DNA of 64,000 nucleotides from Polynucleobacter sp. JS-Polo-80-F4 (GCF_018881965.1 NZ_JACVPI010000001.1:1246018-1310017); one strand, 5' to 3'. Positions 27,617-37,705 are shown, counted from the first letter of the stretch. Notes: generated by a model from the letters alone, not told the origin. Translations and numbers: made by a program.

Positions 27617-28579
27617 ATGAAGCTATTTTCGAGAGTTGTTCCGGTTGCCTTTTCCTTTTTGGTGCTTAGCTCGGCATTTGCAGCTGATCCTTGGCCAAAT
27701 CACCCCATTAAATTTGTTGTTGGGTTTGGTCCTGGTGGTGCTAACGATACGGTTGCAAGGGTGGTTGCTGAAGCGGCCTCAAAGCAATTGGGTCAATCCA
27801 TCATTGTTGAGAATAAGCCAGGTGCTGGTTCTGTATTGGGCGCAGACTTTGTAGCAAAGAGCGAGCCAGATGGTTACACCTTCTTTGTTAGCGCCGGTGG
27901 AATCATTACTAACCCAATGATTAAGTCATCCATGCCATACAAGGAGGGTGATTTAGTACCAGTTGGATTGCTTGCAATAAGCCCATCCATTATTGTTGTC
28001 TCAGCAGATTCAAAAATTAATAGCATGAAGGATCTTTTGGTATTGGCCAAAGATCCAAAAGGCCTTAACTTCTCTACAGCTGGTACCGGCAGCACTCCAC
28101 ACTTTGTCGCGGAAATGTTGAAGGTGAAAGCAGGCGGTAAATATGAAATCATTCCCTACAAGAGTGGTTCCGAAGGAATGGTGGCCGTTATCTCTAATCA
28201 AGTAGATGCCACATCAGAAGCGAGTGTTGTAGTGATTCCGCAAATCCAAGGCGGCAAATTAAAAGCAATTGCTTCCACATGGAATAAAAGAATTGCCGCT
28301 CTGCCTGATGTTCCAACAACCAAAGAGCAGGGATACCCAGAAGTTTTCATTGGCCACTGGGCAGGTGTCTTTGCGCCTAAAGGAACGCCTGATGCTATTT
28401 TGGAGAAAATGAATCAGGCGATTAACGCGGGCCTAAAGACCGCTGCTGTTCAAAGCCGCTTAACACCACAGGGCATTGAGCCATCACCTGGAACGAGAGC
28501 CTCGTTTACGAAATTCCTCGCAGATGAGAAAGCAAGGCTAGAGCCTATTGTGAAGCGCGCCAGCATGAAAGAGGATTAA
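27617..28579 (+). CDS. Tripartite tricarboxylate transporter (TctC/Bug) binding protein
   Basis: A 320-residue periplasmic Bug-family protein. The signal peptide runs to about AFAADPW; WPNHPIKFVVGFGPGGANDTVAR, VENKPGAGSVLGADFVAKSEPDGYTF and the late SPGTRASFTKFLADEKARL are family signatures. Such proteins capture carboxylates or related small molecules; betaproteobacteria encode dozens without dedicated permeases. No tctAB genes are adjacent. It overlaps the convergent DUF1841 gene by four bases at the 3' end. Ligand unknown. Confidence 0.87.
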   Translation: MKLFSRVVPVAFSFLVLSSAFAADPWPNHPIKFVVGFGPGGANDTVARVVAEAASKQLGQSIIVENKPGAGSVLGADFVAKSEPDGYTFFVSAGGIITNPMIKSSMPYKEGDLVPVGLLAISPSIIVVSADSKINSMKDLLVLAKDPKGLNFSTAGTGSTPHFVAEMLKVKAGGKYEIIPYKSGSEGMVAVISNQVDATSEASVVVIPQIQGGKLKAIASTWNKRIAALPDVPTTKEQGYPEVFIGHWAGVFAPKGTPDAILEKMNQAINAGLKTAAVQSRLTPQGIEPSPGTRASFTKFLADEKARLEPIVKRASMKED

Positions 28580-29007
28580 ACCAATTTCTTAAGGGCTTCG
28601 AGATATTTCTCGGGATTAAGTGGTTGGGCTTCACGCTGCGCTTCCCACATCACTTGCCCGAGGCATTCCATCATGAGGTGTTGTGCCTCATGCATTGAAC
28701 CTAGTTTTTGTGAAAGCTTATCTGCAATCTCTTTAATCCCGGGTGGCTGATTGATTGAGATCTGCTCGCTGATCGACAGATGCATTGACAGATGCAGGAA
28801 TGGGTTGGTTTCGCCACGCTCTGGTGTGTAGTCTTGTCCTAAAGCGCCTTCTGGGTCTGCCAGGAGGTCGTGATATTCGGGATGCTCAACCATCCAGTCA
28901 CTCGCGAGCGTCTCCATCGAATCAAGAATCTGATTCTCGGTCTTCTTTTTCCAGGTGTCACAGAAAAAGCGCCGTACTTCTTCACGAGTTGGGTTAAATA
29001 TCGCCAC
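28576..29007 (-). CDS. DUF1841 family protein
   Basis: A conserved betaproteobacterial protein of unknown function, about 143 residues. FNPTREEVRRFFCDTWKK is the usual N-terminal signature and NPFLHLSMHLSISEQISINQPPG the central one. The frame is open up to an ATG at 29043, but family members start at about (V/M)-x-FNP, so a GTG at 29007 is preferred. It then overlaps the nth 3' end by 14 bases. It is last in an rsxB-nth-DUF1841 leftward run. No function is claimed. Confidence 0.75.
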   Translation of the reverse strand: MAIFNPTREEVRRFFCDTWKKKTENQILDSMETLASDWMVEHPEYHDLLADPEGALGQDYTPERGETNPFLHLSMHLSISEQISINQPPGIKEIADKLSQKLGSMHEAQHLMMECLGQVMWEAQREAQPLNPEKYLEALKKLV

Positions 29008-29653
29008 GTACTTTGCCTTTGCCTGTTTTTTGTTTGAAGCCACATAGAGGCTCTACGATGCATTGTGCGCAATCAGGATTGCGTGCCTTGCAAGTATATC
29101 TACCATGCAAAATTAGCCAATGATGAGCGTCTAATAGGTATTCCTTGGGTACGCGCTTAAGCAATTGCTGCTCAACCTTGAGAACATCCTTGCCTGGTGC
29201 TAGGCCTGTTCGGTTAGACACTCTAAAAATATGAGTATCAACAGCCATAGCGATTTGTCCAAAGGCAGTATTGAGGATGACATTAGCTGTTTTTCTGCCA
29301 ACGCCTGGAAGGGCTTCTAATTCTTCGCGGGTTTGAGGAACTTCTCCACCATGTTTTTCCAGGAGTAGTCGACAGGTCTCCTGAATATGTTTGCCTTTGG
29401 AGTTAAATAAGCCGATATGTTGAATGTAGGGTCTGACACCTTCCTCACCAAGATCTAGTAGGGCTTGCGGGGTATTGGCCACCTTAAATAGTTTACGCGT
29501 CCCTTTATTTACAGAAATATCAGTTGCTTGTGCGGATAGCAGTACTGCAATTAATAACTCAAATGGCGAGCTATATTCCAGTTCGGTTTCTGGCTTGGGG
29601 TTGTTGGCTTTGAGCTGCTCAAAAAAAGCACGACGCTTTTCTGGGTTCATCAT
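28994..29653 (-). CDS. nth: Endonuclease III
   Basis: A 219-residue base-excision repair glycosylase/AP lyase acting on oxidised pyrimidines. The helix-hairpin-helix LEALPGVGRKTANVILNTAFG carries the catalytic lysine, VDTHIFRVSNR the catalytic aspartate, and the C-terminal CKARNPDCAQCIVEPLCG gives the four cysteines of the 4Fe-4S cluster (C-x6-C-x2-C-x5-C). The first of two adjacent ATGs (29653) overlaps the rsxB stop as ATGA, which supports it as the start. Length matches E. coli Nth (211). Confidence 0.95.
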   Translation of the reverse strand: MMNPEKRRAFFEQLKANNPKPETELEYSSPFELLIAVLLSAQATDISVNKGTRKLFKVANTPQALLDLGEEGVRPYIQHIGLFNSKGKHIQETCRLLLEKHGGEVPQTREELEALPGVGRKTANVILNTAFGQIAMAVDTHIFRVSNRTGLAPGKDVLKVEQQLLKRVPKEYLLDAHHWLILHGRYTCKARNPDCAQCIVEPLCGFKQKTGKGKVRGDI

Positions 29654-30336
29654 TTCTTTTGTTGGGCTCTTGCGATAGCTGCAGCAATGATGGCGCGTTT
29701 GCGTTCTTGCTCTTTTAATTCATCAGCAGAGGAAGGAATTTCTGCATTAACCGCGGATAATTTGGCAGCAGCCTTTTTGGCTAAGCGATCATCATTATCT
29801 TTTTGCTCTCTATCAAGACGTTGTTCGCGGTCGTGATAACGCTGACGAGAAACATCGGCCAACTCCTCAGACCAGGCTTCCCAGCCAGTTTTATTGCCAG
29901 TGACATCAATCATGCTGATGCAATCGACTGGACACGGCGGAATGCAGAGGTCGCAGCCAGTGCACCACTCAGTCAATACCACATGCATCTGTTTGGATGC
30001 CCCAACGATCGCATCAACAGGGCACGCCTGAATACATAGAGTGCAGCCAATACACTTTTGAGGATCAATGAAAGCAACCGGCCTAGGGCGCTCAATTCCA
30101 CACTCTGGATCAATGGTGGGGTGTAGCTCAAAGGCATCTTGAGGATAGATGGGTATCAGAACCTTACTCAAGCGCAAAATGCCCTCAATGCCACCAGGAG
30201 GGCATCGATTGGGTAGCGCATCGCCAGAGGCCATCGCCTCGGCATAGCCGCGGCAATCCGGATAGCCACACTTAGTGCATTGCGTTTGCGGAAGAATGTC
30301 CTCAAGTTGATCGATGAGGTTATTTGCTTGGCGCAT
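29650..30336 (-). CDS. rsxB: RnfB/RsxB-type ferredoxin protein
   Basis: A 228-residue Fe-S protein. The N-terminal cluster domain has CTKCGYPDCRGYAEAMASGD with a further Cys in NRCPPGG. Two bacterial ferredoxin motifs follow: CIGCTLCIQACPVDAI and CTGCDLCIPPCPVDCI. The C-terminal tail is charged and Ala/Lys/Glu-rich. Unlike E. coli RsxB there is no N-terminal membrane helix and no other rsx/rnf genes nearby, so it is unlikely to be part of a membrane Rnf pump. Overlap with nth (ATGA) suggests it supplies electrons or clusters to Fe-S proteins; that is inference. Confidence 0.82.
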   Translation of the reverse strand: MRQANNLIDQLEDILPQTQCTKCGYPDCRGYAEAMASGDALPNRCPPGGIEGILRLSKVLIPIYPQDAFELHPTIDPECGIERPRPVAFIDPQKCIGCTLCIQACPVDAIVGASKQMHVVLTEWCTGCDLCIPPCPVDCISMIDVTGNKTGWEAWSEELADVSRQRYHDREQRLDREQKDNDDRLAKKAAAKLSAVNAEIPSSADELKEQERKRAIIAAAIARAQQKK

Positions 30337-30362
30337 GAAAATTGCTTGTGGAGATCTTCTTA

Positions 30363-30392
30363 AAATTAAAGGCTCCGTAGAGCCCTTAATTT
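30363..30392 (-). terminator. Candidate terminator after phaZ
   Basis: AAATTAAAGGCTC pairs with GAGCCCTTAATTT across a CGTA loop (13 bp, one mismatch). Read leftward it ends in an AT-rich TTTAATTTT run. It overlaps the phaZ stop codon and separates phaZ from rsxB. Confidence 0.6.
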
Positions 30393-31671
30393 ATGCAGAC
30401 TTAGTAGTCCGGGTAGCTGTTTTCTTCGTATTTTGATGCTCGCGAATAAACGTTTTGATTTTCGGATACACCTTCTCGCGCCAACGACGACCAGCAAAGA
30501 TGCCGTAGTGACCAGCGCCAGCAACTTCATAGTGATCTTTGTTCTCTTTTGAGATGCCGGCACACAAAGCATGTGCTGAACGTGTTTGACCACTTCCAGA
30601 GATATCATCCAACTCGCCCTCAATAGTGAGCAGGGCAGTCTTTTTAATATCTTGAGGTTTTACGAGTTCGCCAGCAACTTCCCAAGTGCCGTTTGGCAAT
30701 GAATAGTCTTGGAAAACAGTCTTGATAGTATCTAAGTAGAACTTAGAATCCAAATCCAACACCGCGTTGTACTCGTCGTAGAAGCGGATATGTGACTCCG
30801 CATCCTGTTCATCGCCGCGCACTAAGTTTTGGAAGTAATCCCAATGAGACTGCAAATGATTCTGTGGGTTCATGGCAATAAAGCCGGTGTGTTGCAAGAA
30901 GCCTGGGTATACACGACGGCCAGCGCCTGGATAGTTTGGCGGCACGTTATAAATCACGTGACTTTCAAACCACTCAAAAGACTTCTGATCAGCTAAGTTA
31001 TTTACCGCAGTTGGTGACTTGCGTGCATCAATTGGGCCACCCATCATGATCATGGAGGCTGGAGTGGCTTCACCAGCTGATGCCATCAATGAGATTGCAC
31101 CTAAAGTTGGAACAGTAGGTTGGCAAACTGAAATCACATGTAAGTCTTTTGCACCAATCGTGCGAATGAATTCTTGAACATAATGAACGTAGTCATCAAG
31201 ACCAAACTCTCCATCTTCTACTGGCACCAATCTAGCATCGATCCAGTCGGTGATGTAAACCTTATGGTCTTGTAAGAGGGTGCGTACGGTGTCGCGTAAC
31301 AAAGTGGCATGATGACCAGACATTGGAGCAACTACTAGTACGGCTGGATCTTCTTTGAGGCTCTTGATGGTTTCTACATCATCAGAAAAGCGCTTAAAAC
31401 GAATCAGATTGCAGAAAGGTTTTGAGACGACTGTTCTCTCATGAATCGCAACTTCATGACCATGTGCTTTAACAGAGCGAATACCAAATTCCGGTTTTTT
31501 GTAATCTTTGCCTAGGCGATAGAGGAGTTCATAGCTGGCAGCTAATCGATCTGATCCCGGAACCTTAGACGCGGGATTGGAAGCATTGATAAAAGCTTCC
31601 GAAGCAGCGCGTGCCCATGAACTAACTGGTTGAAGTAAGGCTTTTTGAAATTCGTGTAACTGATATAGCAT
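30391..31671 (-). CDS. phaZ: Intracellular polyhydroxybutyrate depolymerase
   Basis: A 426-residue intracellular PHB depolymerase of the PhaZa1 type described in Ralstonia/Cupriavidus. The nucleophile is a cysteine (Cys183) in SVCQPTVPTL instead of the Ser of a normal lipase box, the hallmark of this family. VAPMSGHHATLLRDTVRTLL and YITDWIDARLVP precede it, and the late GAGHYGIFAGRRW contains the catalytic histidine. There is no signal peptide. The ATG has a strong GGAGGT site. It implies the organism stores PHB. A terminator-like hairpin follows it. Confidence 0.93.
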   Translation of the reverse strand: MLYQLHEFQKALLQPVSSWARAASEAFINASNPASKVPGSDRLAASYELLYRLGKDYKKPEFGIRSVKAHGHEVAIHERTVVSKPFCNLIRFKRFSDDVETIKSLKEDPAVLVVAPMSGHHATLLRDTVRTLLQDHKVYITDWIDARLVPVEDGEFGLDDYVHYVQEFIRTIGAKDLHVISVCQPTVPTLGAISLMASAGEATPASMIMMGGPIDARKSPTAVNNLADQKSFEWFESHVIYNVPPNYPGAGRRVYPGFLQHTGFIAMNPQNHLQSHWDYFQNLVRGDEQDAESHIRFYDEYNAVLDLDSKFYLDTIKTVFQDYSLPNGTWEVAGELVKPQDIKKTALLTIEGELDDISGSGQTRSAHALCAGISKENKDHYEVAGAGHYGIFAGRRWREKVYPKIKTFIREHQNTKKTATRTTKSA

Positions 31672-31713
31672 GGTACCTCCGGTAATTCAGTGTATCCGCT
31701 TATTACGCTTTAA

Positions 31714-32913
31714 TTAAGCCAATACGCGGGCGATTGCTTTAGCCACTTTATCAATATTTTTGGTATTGAGGGCTGCAACACAAATGCGTCCAGTAGAAAG
31801 GGCATAAATGCCATCCTCTTTCTGTAAGCGCTCTACTTGCTCGGCCGTTAAGCCTGAGTAAGAAAACATGCCACGTTGCTTCTCGATAAAAGCGAAATCT
31901 TGCTTTACACCAGCAGCAGCGAGTTTTTGAACGAGACCTTGACGCATCGCTTTAATACGATCGCGCATTTCTGCCAACTCATCTTCCCAGAGCTTACGTA
32001 ATTCTGGTGAATTCAAAACAGCAGCCGCAATTGCAGCACCATGAGTTGGAGGGTTGGAATAGTTGGTGCGAATCACGCGCTTTAATTGTGAAAGCACGCG
32101 AGTGGATTCATCTTTACTTTGTGTCACGATAGACAAGGCGCCAACACGCTCACCATAAAGTGAGAATGATTTAGAGAAAGAGCTTGATACAAAGAAAGAC
32201 ATGCCTGAGTCAGCAAAGAGACGAACTGCAATGCCGTCTTTTTCAATCCCATCAGCAAAGCCTTGGTAAGCCATATCTAAGAAGGGGATCAAGCCTTTGT
32301 TCTTGCAGATATCAATTACCTGACGCCATTGCGCTTCAGTAATATCTGCACCGGTTGGGTTGTGGCAGCAAGCGTGCAACAAAACAGTTGTGTTCTTTGG
32401 GAAAGACTCTAAAGACTTCACCATGCCATCAAAATCTACGCCACGGGTTTTGCCATCAAAGTAGGTGTACTCAACCACTTCAAAGCCAGCGGATTCAAAA
32501 ATACCGCGATGATTTTCCCAGGTCGGATTGCTGATGGCGCACGGTGCGTTTAAGTTCAGGCGTTTAATAAAGTCAGCACCAACGCGTAATGCGCCTGTGC
32601 CACCAAGACACTCAGCTGTTACAACTCGGCCATCCTTAATAAGTGCAGACTCAGCACCAAACAATAAGTTTTGCACTGCGCTGTTGTATGGATTTGGACC
32701 TTCGATTGGGATGTAGCTGCGTGGTGAGTGCTTTGCAACAATCGCCTCTTCTGCTTTGATAACCGCTTTGAGAAGCGGAACTTTGCCTTCGTCTGTGTAA
32801 TACACGCCAACACCTAAATTCACTTTGTCAGCACGCTGGTCTGCAACATAGGCTTCTGTGAGGCCAAAAATAGGATCTTTAGGGGCTAATTGAACTGAGG
32901 CAAACAGGGTCAT
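31714..32913 (-). CDS. tyrB: Aromatic/aspartate aminotransferase
   Basis: A 399-residue class I PLP aminotransferase, subgroup I-alpha. LAPKDPIFGLTEAYVAD and KVNLGVGVYYTDEGKVP open it; the PLP lysine is in SSFSKSFSLYGERVGAL; HACCHNPTGADIT is the cofactor-phosphate region. It should transfer amino groups between aromatic amino acids or aspartate and 2-oxoglutarate. TyrB and AspC are hard to separate by eye. It is divergent from uvrB across a 169-base spacer. Confidence 0.88.
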   Translation of the reverse strand: MTLFASVQLAPKDPIFGLTEAYVADQRADKVNLGVGVYYTDEGKVPLLKAVIKAEEAIVAKHSPRSYIPIEGPNPYNSAVQNLLFGAESALIKDGRVVTAECLGGTGALRVGADFIKRLNLNAPCAISNPTWENHRGIFESAGFEVVEYTYFDGKTRGVDFDGMVKSLESFPKNTTVLLHACCHNPTGADITEAQWRQVIDICKNKGLIPFLDMAYQGFADGIEKDGIAVRLFADSGMSFFVSSSFSKSFSLYGERVGALSIVTQSKDESTRVLSQLKRVIRTNYSNPPTHGAAIAAAVLNSPELRKLWEDELAEMRDRIKAMRQGLVQKLAAAGVKQDFAFIEKQRGMFSYSGLTAEQVERLQKEDGIYALSTGRICVAALNTKNIDKVAKAIARVLA

Positions 32914-33082
32914 TTGAGGTCGAAAGTGAGGGTTAGGGGGTAATTAAGGGCGGTTTTGCTTGTAATTGACGTTAGATTCAGTTTAATTGTCGGTTTTTGA
33001 GGCCAGAATCAACTATTTCCTAAGAAAAACGGCAAAATCATTGTTTGTACAAAATTCTCTGTGAAGAAGTCTCACAGGTGAA

Positions 33083-35236
33083 ATGATAGCCGAGATGCCC
33101 TCTAAGTTGCCTAAAACTGGTCCAAATTCTGAAGTAAAAGTGGTAAATAAAAGCCCTGCAGCAGATCCGTTGGGCGAGGCTGGCCACGACCTCGATCCGA
33201 CCAAGTTTGTCACCTTCCCGGACTCCCCCTATTTCCTTTATCAGCCATTTGCCCCCGCTGGAGACCAACCCCAAGCGATTGATGCCCTGGTTGAGGGTAT
33301 TGAGGATGGACTGACCTTTCAGACGCTTCTCGGTGTGACTGGGTCTGGAAAGACCTTCACGATGGCCAATGTCATTGCTAGAACAGGCCGTCCAGCCATC
33401 ATTTTTGCCCCTAATAAGACCTTGGCGGCCCAGCTTTATAGCGAATTTAGGGAGTTTTTCCCTAAAAATGCAGTTGAGTACTTTGTAAGTTATTACGACT
33501 ATTACCAGCCAGAGGCTTATGTTCCTCAGCGTGACCTCTTTATTGAAAAAGACTCTTCCATTAATGAGCACATCGAGCAGATGCGTTTGTCAGCAACAAA
33601 GAGTTTGTTAGAGCGTCGTGACGTCATCATCGTTGCAACCGTATCAGCAATTTACGGTATTGGTAATCCTGGCGACTATCACAGCATGGTGATGACTTTG
33701 CGTCCGGGTGACAAGATGAGTCAGCGTGATATTTTGATGCGCCTCATTGCGATGCAGTATGACCGTAATGAAACAGATTTCAAGCGTGGTGTATTTAGAG
33801 TGCGCGGCGATACGATTGATATTTTCCCTGCTGAGCATAACGAGTTAGCAGTGCGCGTTGAACTGTTTGATGATGTGATTGAAAGTTTGCAATTCTTTGA
33901 TCCTCTCACTGGCAAGATTCGTCAAAAGATTCCGCGCTTTACTGTGTACCCTAGTTCGCATTACGTTACGCCACGCGATACTGTTCTAAAAGCAATTGAA
34001 ACGATTAAGACAGAGTTACGCAGTCGCTTGGATGAGTTTGTAAAAGACGGAAAGCTAGTGGAGGCGCAACGCCTAGAGCAACGTACGCGTTTTGATTTAG
34101 AGATGCTCAATGAGTTGGGTTTTTGTAAGGGGATTGAGAACTATTCCCGCCACCTCTCTGGGGCAGCCCCAGGCGAGGCACCACCTACACTGGTGGACTA
34201 CCTGCCCAATGATGCCCTCATGTTCCTGGACGAGAGCCATGTCCTGATTGGGCAGCTCAATGCAATGTACAACGGGGATAAATCTCGTAAACATACCTTA
34301 GTGGAATTTGGTTTCCGCTTACCTTCGGCGATGGATAATCGTCCGCTCAAATTTACTGAGTTTGAAACCAAGATGCGTCAAACGATTTTTGTTTCAGCAA
34401 CGCCTGCTGATTATGAGAAAGAGCATCAAGGTCAAGTGGTTGAGCAGGTTGCAAGACCAACGGGATTGGTGGATCCTGAGATTGAAGTGTTGCCAGCAAG
34501 TACGCAGGTTGATGATTTATTGGATCAAATTCATGCACGCGTCAAAGTGCATGAGCGAGTTCTAGTAACTGTATTGACCAAACGAATGGCTGAGCAATTA
34601 ACAGACTATCTTTCCGATAATGGCGTCAAGGTACGTTATGTTCATTCAGATATCGATACAGTGGAGCGTGTCGAAATACTGCGTGACTTACGTTTGGGTG
34701 TCTTTGATGTTCTGGTTGGTATTAATTTATTGCGCGAAGGTTTAGATATTCCTGAGGTATCCCTGGTCGCAATTCTGGATGCTGATAAAGAAGGATTCTT
34801 GCGTTCAGAGCGCAGCTTGATTCAAACCATTGGTCGTGCTGCGCGTAACGTGCGCGGCAAAGCCATTTTGTATGCCGATCGAATCACGGACTCTATGAAG
34901 CGCGCAATGGGGGAGACCGAAAGACGGCGAACCAAGCAAATCGCCTTCAATAAGCTTCATGGTATTGAGCCTAAGGGCGTGAAAAAGCGCATCAAAGACA
35001 TTATTGATGGTGTCTATGACGTCAAAGAGAAGCGCCAGGAGATGCAGGTCGAGCAGGAGCGGGCTCACTATGAAGATATGGGCGAGAAGGACCTAGCGGC
35101 TGAAATCAAGCGCCTGGAGAAGCAGATGAATGCTGAAGCCAAGAATTTAGAGTTTGAAAAGGCTGCTAGCACCCGGGATAGACTTACTAAGGTGAAAGAA
35201 ATGGCTTTTGGGGCTAGGTCTAGGGACGCCGTCTAG
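33083..35236 (+). CDS. uvrB: UvrB, excinuclease ABC subunit B
   Basis: A 717-residue damage-verification helicase of nucleotide excision repair. Walker A is [14 protein letters not shown]; the DNA-clamping beta-hairpin is [25 protein letters not shown] is the DEAD-like motif [31 protein letters not shown] and [10 protein letters not shown] are motifs V/VI; a C-terminal UVR motif (about 670-705) is the UvrA/UvrC-binding helix pair. About 45 residues precede the usual family start, so a later start cannot be excluded, but no better-placed ATG with a ribosome site is obvious. Confidence 0.96.
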   Translation: MIAEMPSKLPKTGPNSEVKVVNKSPAADPLGEAGHDLDPTKFVTFPDSPYFLYQPFAPAGDQPQAIDALVEGIEDGLTFQTLLGVTGSGKTFTMANVIARTGRPAIIFAPNKTLAAQLYSEFREFFPKNAVEYFVSYYDYYQPEAYVPQRDLFIEKDSSINEHIEQMRLSATKSLLERRDVIIVATVSAIYGIGNPGDYHSMVMTLRPGDKMSQRDILMRLIAMQYDRNETDFKRGVFRVRGDTIDIFPAEHNELAVRVELFDDVIESLQFFDPLTGKIRQKIPRFTVYPSSHYVTPRDTVLKAIETIKTELRSRLDEFVKDGKLVEAQRLEQRTRFDLEMLNELGFCKGIENYSRHLSGAAPGEAPPTLVDYLPNDALMFLDESHVLIGQLNAMYNGDKSRKHTLVEFGFRLPSAMDNRPLKFTEFETKMRQTIFVSATPADYEKEHQGQVVEQVARPTGLVDPEIEVLPASTQVDDLLDQIHARVKVHERVLVTVLTKRMAEQLTDYLSDNGVKVRYVHSDIDTVERVEILRDLRLGVFDVLVGINLLREGLDIPEVSLVAILDADKEGFLRSERSLIQTIGRAARNVRGKAILYADRITDSMKRAMGETERRRTKQIAFNKLHGIEPKGVKKRIKDIIDGVYDVKEKRQEMQVEQERAHYEDMGEKDLAAEIKRLEKQMNAEAKNLEFEKAASTRDRLTKVKEMAFGARSRDAV

Positions 35237-35284
35237 GGGCTTAATCAGTTAATTCCTGACTTACAATGCGGTTTTTTGGGATAA

Positions 35285-35307
35285 TTCCCGAGCAATTTGC
35301 TGGGGAA
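35285..35307. promoter_or_regulatory. Near-perfect inverted repeat upstream of iscR
   Basis: TTCCCGAGCAA and TTGCTGGGGAA form an 11-bp inverted repeat with one mismatch and a single central T. It lies just before the IscR-like site. It may be a second IscR site or a site for another regulator. It fits the E. coli IscR consensus less well than the next element. Confidence 0.45.
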
Positions 35308-35313
35308 TATGGT

Positions 35314-35338
35314 AAAGTTGAGTGGAATGGTCGGGTAT
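35314..35338 (+). promoter_or_regulatory. Candidate IscR type 1 binding site
   Basis: Compared base by base with the 25-base E. coli type 1 IscR consensus (ATASYYGACT-RWWWY-AGTCRRSTAT), this segment matches at 21 of 25 positions. The right half, GTCGGGTAT, is perfect apart from the preceding base. It is 50 bases upstream of iscR, where holo-IscR represses its own operon in enterobacteria. A further palindrome CGGGTA-T-TACCCG overlaps its right end (35332-35344). Confidence 0.7.
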
Positions 35339-35388
35339 TACCCGCCCGACTGTTAGCTGTCCATAACAATCCATTACCAAGGTGACAT

Positions 35389-35958
35389 ATGAGACTTACA
35401 ACCAAAGGTCGTTTTGCAGTAACCGCAATGATTGATTTAGCCCTGCGTGAAACCCATGGCCCCGTAACTTTGGCCGGAATTAGCCAAAGACAAAAGATTT
35501 CCCTTTCTTACCTCGAGCAATTGTTTGGCAAATTACGCCGTTTCAATATCGTGGAGAGTACTCGTGGGCCTGGCGGTGGTTACACCCTAGCGCGACCATC
35601 TTCCGAAGTGAGTGTTGCTGACATTATTGTTGCAGTCGATGAGCCTCTCGATGCAACCCAATGTGGTGGCAAAGGTAACTGTCACACCGATGAAGAAAAT
35701 CATGGTCGCTGCATGACTCATGATCTATGGAGCAATCTCAATTCCAAGATGGTTGAGTACCTCAGTTCCGTGAGCTTAAAAGACTTAGTTCAGCAACAAG
35801 AAGGGCGTGGCATTGTGATTCAAGATATGCGCCAAAAGAAAATTAAGGTTGAAAGCACTAAAGCAGATAAACCTGCTACAGCGCTTGCAGCTAAAAAAGA
35901 AGTAGCCCCTAAAGCGCCATTAATAAATTCAGTATTCAATTTGGCGCGACAGAGTTAA
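35389..35958 (+). CDS. iscR: IscR, Fe-S cluster-sensing Rrf2 regulator
   Basis: An Rrf2-family winged-helix regulator of 189 residues that binds a 2Fe-2S cluster and controls the isc operon. The helix-turn-helix covers about residues 27-60 (LAGISQRQKISLSYLEQLFGKLR). The cluster ligands are Cys92, Cys98 and Cys108 with His111 in MTHDLW; the loop is a few residues longer than in E. coli. The C-terminal tail, rich in Lys/Ala, extends the protein about 25 residues beyond E. coli IscR (162). It is first in the isc operon with a type 1-like site upstream. Confidence 0.95.
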   Translation: MRLTTKGRFAVTAMIDLALRETHGPVTLAGISQRQKISLSYLEQLFGKLRRFNIVESTRGPGGGYTLARPSSEVSVADIIVAVDEPLDATQCGGKGNCHTDEENHGRCMTHDLWSNLNSKMVEYLSSVSLKDLVQQQEGRGIVIQDMRQKKIKVESTKADKPATALAAKKEVAPKAPLINSVFNLARQS

Positions 35959-35987
35959 TAACCACATTACCTATAAATAAGTAAATC

Positions 35988-37247
35988 ATGAACGCACCAC
36001 AAGCTTTGCCACAACAACCGGTTCCTATGTTTAGCCCTGAACACTTTCCTGTTTACATGGACTATTCATCTACTACGCCGATTGATCCTCGCGTGGTTGA
36101 CAAAATGTTGCCTTATTTGCGCGAGCAGTTTGGCAATGCCGCTTCCCGTAGCCATGCTTATGGCTGGGCTGCAGAAGAGGCAGTGGAGTGGGCGCGTTCT
36201 GAAGTTGCTCAATTAGTGCATGCGGATCCAAGAGAAATTGTATTTACCAGTGGTGCTACAGAAAGCATTAACTTGGCCTTGAAAGGTGCTGCACATTTCT
36301 ACAAAGATCGTGGCAATCACATCATCACCGTGAAGACTGAGCACAAAGCAACGTTGGATACATGTCGTGAGCTTGAGCGCGAAGGTTATGAAGTCACCTA
36401 TTTAGATGTGCTACCGAATGGCTTGATTGATTTTGCGCAGCTTGAAGCTGCGATGAAGCCTGGCACGATTTTGGCTTCAGTGATGTATGTCAATAATGAA
36501 ATCGGCGTAGTACAAGATATTCCTGCAATTGGCGACTTGTGCCGTTCACGTGGTGTGATTTTGCATGTGGATGCAGCGCAGGCAACTGGCAAAGTAGAAA
36601 TTGATCTTGAAAAAGTCAAAGTTGATCTAATGAGTTTTTCTGCGCATAAGAGTTATGGCCCAAAAGGTATTGGCGCCTTGTTTGTGCGTCGTAAGCCGCG
36701 TATTCGTATTGAGGCTCAAATTCATGGTGGCGGTCACGAGCGCGGCATGCGCTCTGGAACCTTGGCTGTTCATCAGATCGTCGGCATGGGCGAAGCTTTC
36801 CGTATTGCCCGTATTGAAATGGCAGAAGAAAGCAAACGTATCCGTGCTTTGCGCGATCGCTTGTTAAATGGCTTGAAAGATATTGAAGAGGTCTATGTCA
36901 ACGGCGATATGGACAATCGAGTTCCGCACAACCTGAACATTAGCTTTAATTATGTTGAAGGCGAATCTATGCTGATGGCATTGAAAGATTTAGCGATCTC
37001 TTCAGGTTCAGCATGTACTTCCGCCTCCTTAGAGCCATCTTATGTTTTACGTGCCCTAGGTCGCAATGATGAATTGGCACATAGCTCGATTCGTTTTACC
37101 TTGGGTCGCTTTACGACTGAAGAAGAAGTGGACTTCACTATTAAGTTAGTGAAAGAAAAGATTGCCAAGTTGCGTGAGTTATCTCCGCTCTGGGAGATGT
37201 ACAAGGATGGAATCGACATCAGCACGATTCAATGGGCTGCACACTAA
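35988..37247 (+). CDS. iscS: IscS, cysteine desulfurase
   Basis: A 419-residue class V aminotransferase that mobilises sulfur from cysteine for cluster assembly. [19 protein letters not shown] opens the conserved core, the PLP lysine lies in [12 protein letters not shown], and the persulfide cysteine is in [17 protein letters not shown]. The ending [17 protein letters not shown] is the typical IscU-binding tail. About 15 extra residues precede the E. coli-type start. The ATG at 35988 follows iscR by 29 bases. Confidence 0.97.
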   Translation: MNAPQALPQQPVPMFSPEHFPVYMDYSSTTPIDPRVVDKMLPYLREQFGNAASRSHAYGWAAEEAVEWARSEVAQLVHADPREIVFTSGATESINLALKGAAHFYKDRGNHIITVKTEHKATLDTCRELEREGYEVTYLDVLPNGLIDFAQLEAAMKPGTILASVMYVNNEIGVVQDIPAIGDLCRSRGVILHVDAAQATGKVEIDLEKVKVDLMSFSAHKSYGPKGIGALFVRRKPRIRIEAQIHGGGHERGMRSGTLAVHQIVGMGEAFRIARIEMAEESKRIRALRDRLLNGLKDIEEVYVNGDMDNRVPHNLNISFNYVEGESMLMALKDLAISSGSACTSASLEPSYVLRALGRNDELAHSSIRFTLGRFTTEEEVDFTIKLVKEKIAKLRELSPLWEMYKDGIDISTIQWAAH

Positions 37248-37279
37248 AACTAATACAAAGAAATTAAAGAGGAAATACC

Positions 37280-37666
37280 ATGGCATATAGCGATAAGGTC
37301 ATTGACCACTACGAAAATCCCCGCAACGTTGGTTCATTTGAGAAGGGTGATGATGCCGTAGGTACCGGCATGGTTGGCGCGCCTGCTTGTGGTGACGTTA
37401 TGAAGTTGCAAATTCGCGTTAATGATCAAGGCGTCATCGAAGATGCCAAGTTCAAGACTTATGGTTGTGGTTCTGCGATCGCCTCATCTTCTTTGGTAAC
37501 TGAGTGGGTTAAGGGCAAGACTTTGGATCAAGCGCTTGAGATTAAGAATTCACTGATCGCTGAAGAGTTGGCTTTACCACCAGTAAAGATTCACTGCTCC
37601 ATCTTGGCTGAAGATGCCATTAAGGCAGCGGTAGCGGATTACAAAGAGAAGCATCCAGCGAAATAA
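37280..37666 (+). CDS. iscU: IscU, Fe-S cluster scaffold
   Basis: A 128-residue scaffold, same length as E. coli IscU. The three cluster cysteines fall at the same numbers, Cys37 (ACGDVM, with Asp39), Cys63 (YGCGSA) and Cys106 (IHCSILAEDAI). The LPPVK motif recognised by the HscA chaperone precedes Cys106. GAGGAAAT precedes the ATG. The complete match of motif and numbering makes this a functional scaffold. Confidence 0.98.
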   Translation: MAYSDKVIDHYENPRNVGSFEKGDDAVGTGMVGAPACGDVMKLQIRVNDQGVIEDAKFKTYGCGSAIASSSLVTEWVKGKTLDQALEIKNSLIAEELALPPVKIHCSILAEDAIKAAVADYKEKHPAK

Positions 37667-37705
37667 AAGCTGAAATACAGAACAAAAAAATACGAAGTCA
37701 AAATT

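Noticed and set aside
33059..33077. CTGT...ACAG inverted repeat upstream of uvrB, considered as a LexA box or CRP-type site
   Set aside because: The spacing between CTGT and ACAG is 11 bases, not the 8 of the usual LexA box, and the TGTGA/TCACA spacing is 7 instead of 6.
33038..33571. Open frame of 177 codons on the minus strand at the start of uvrB
   Set aside because: It is antisense to highly conserved UvrB motifs and shows no recognisable domain.
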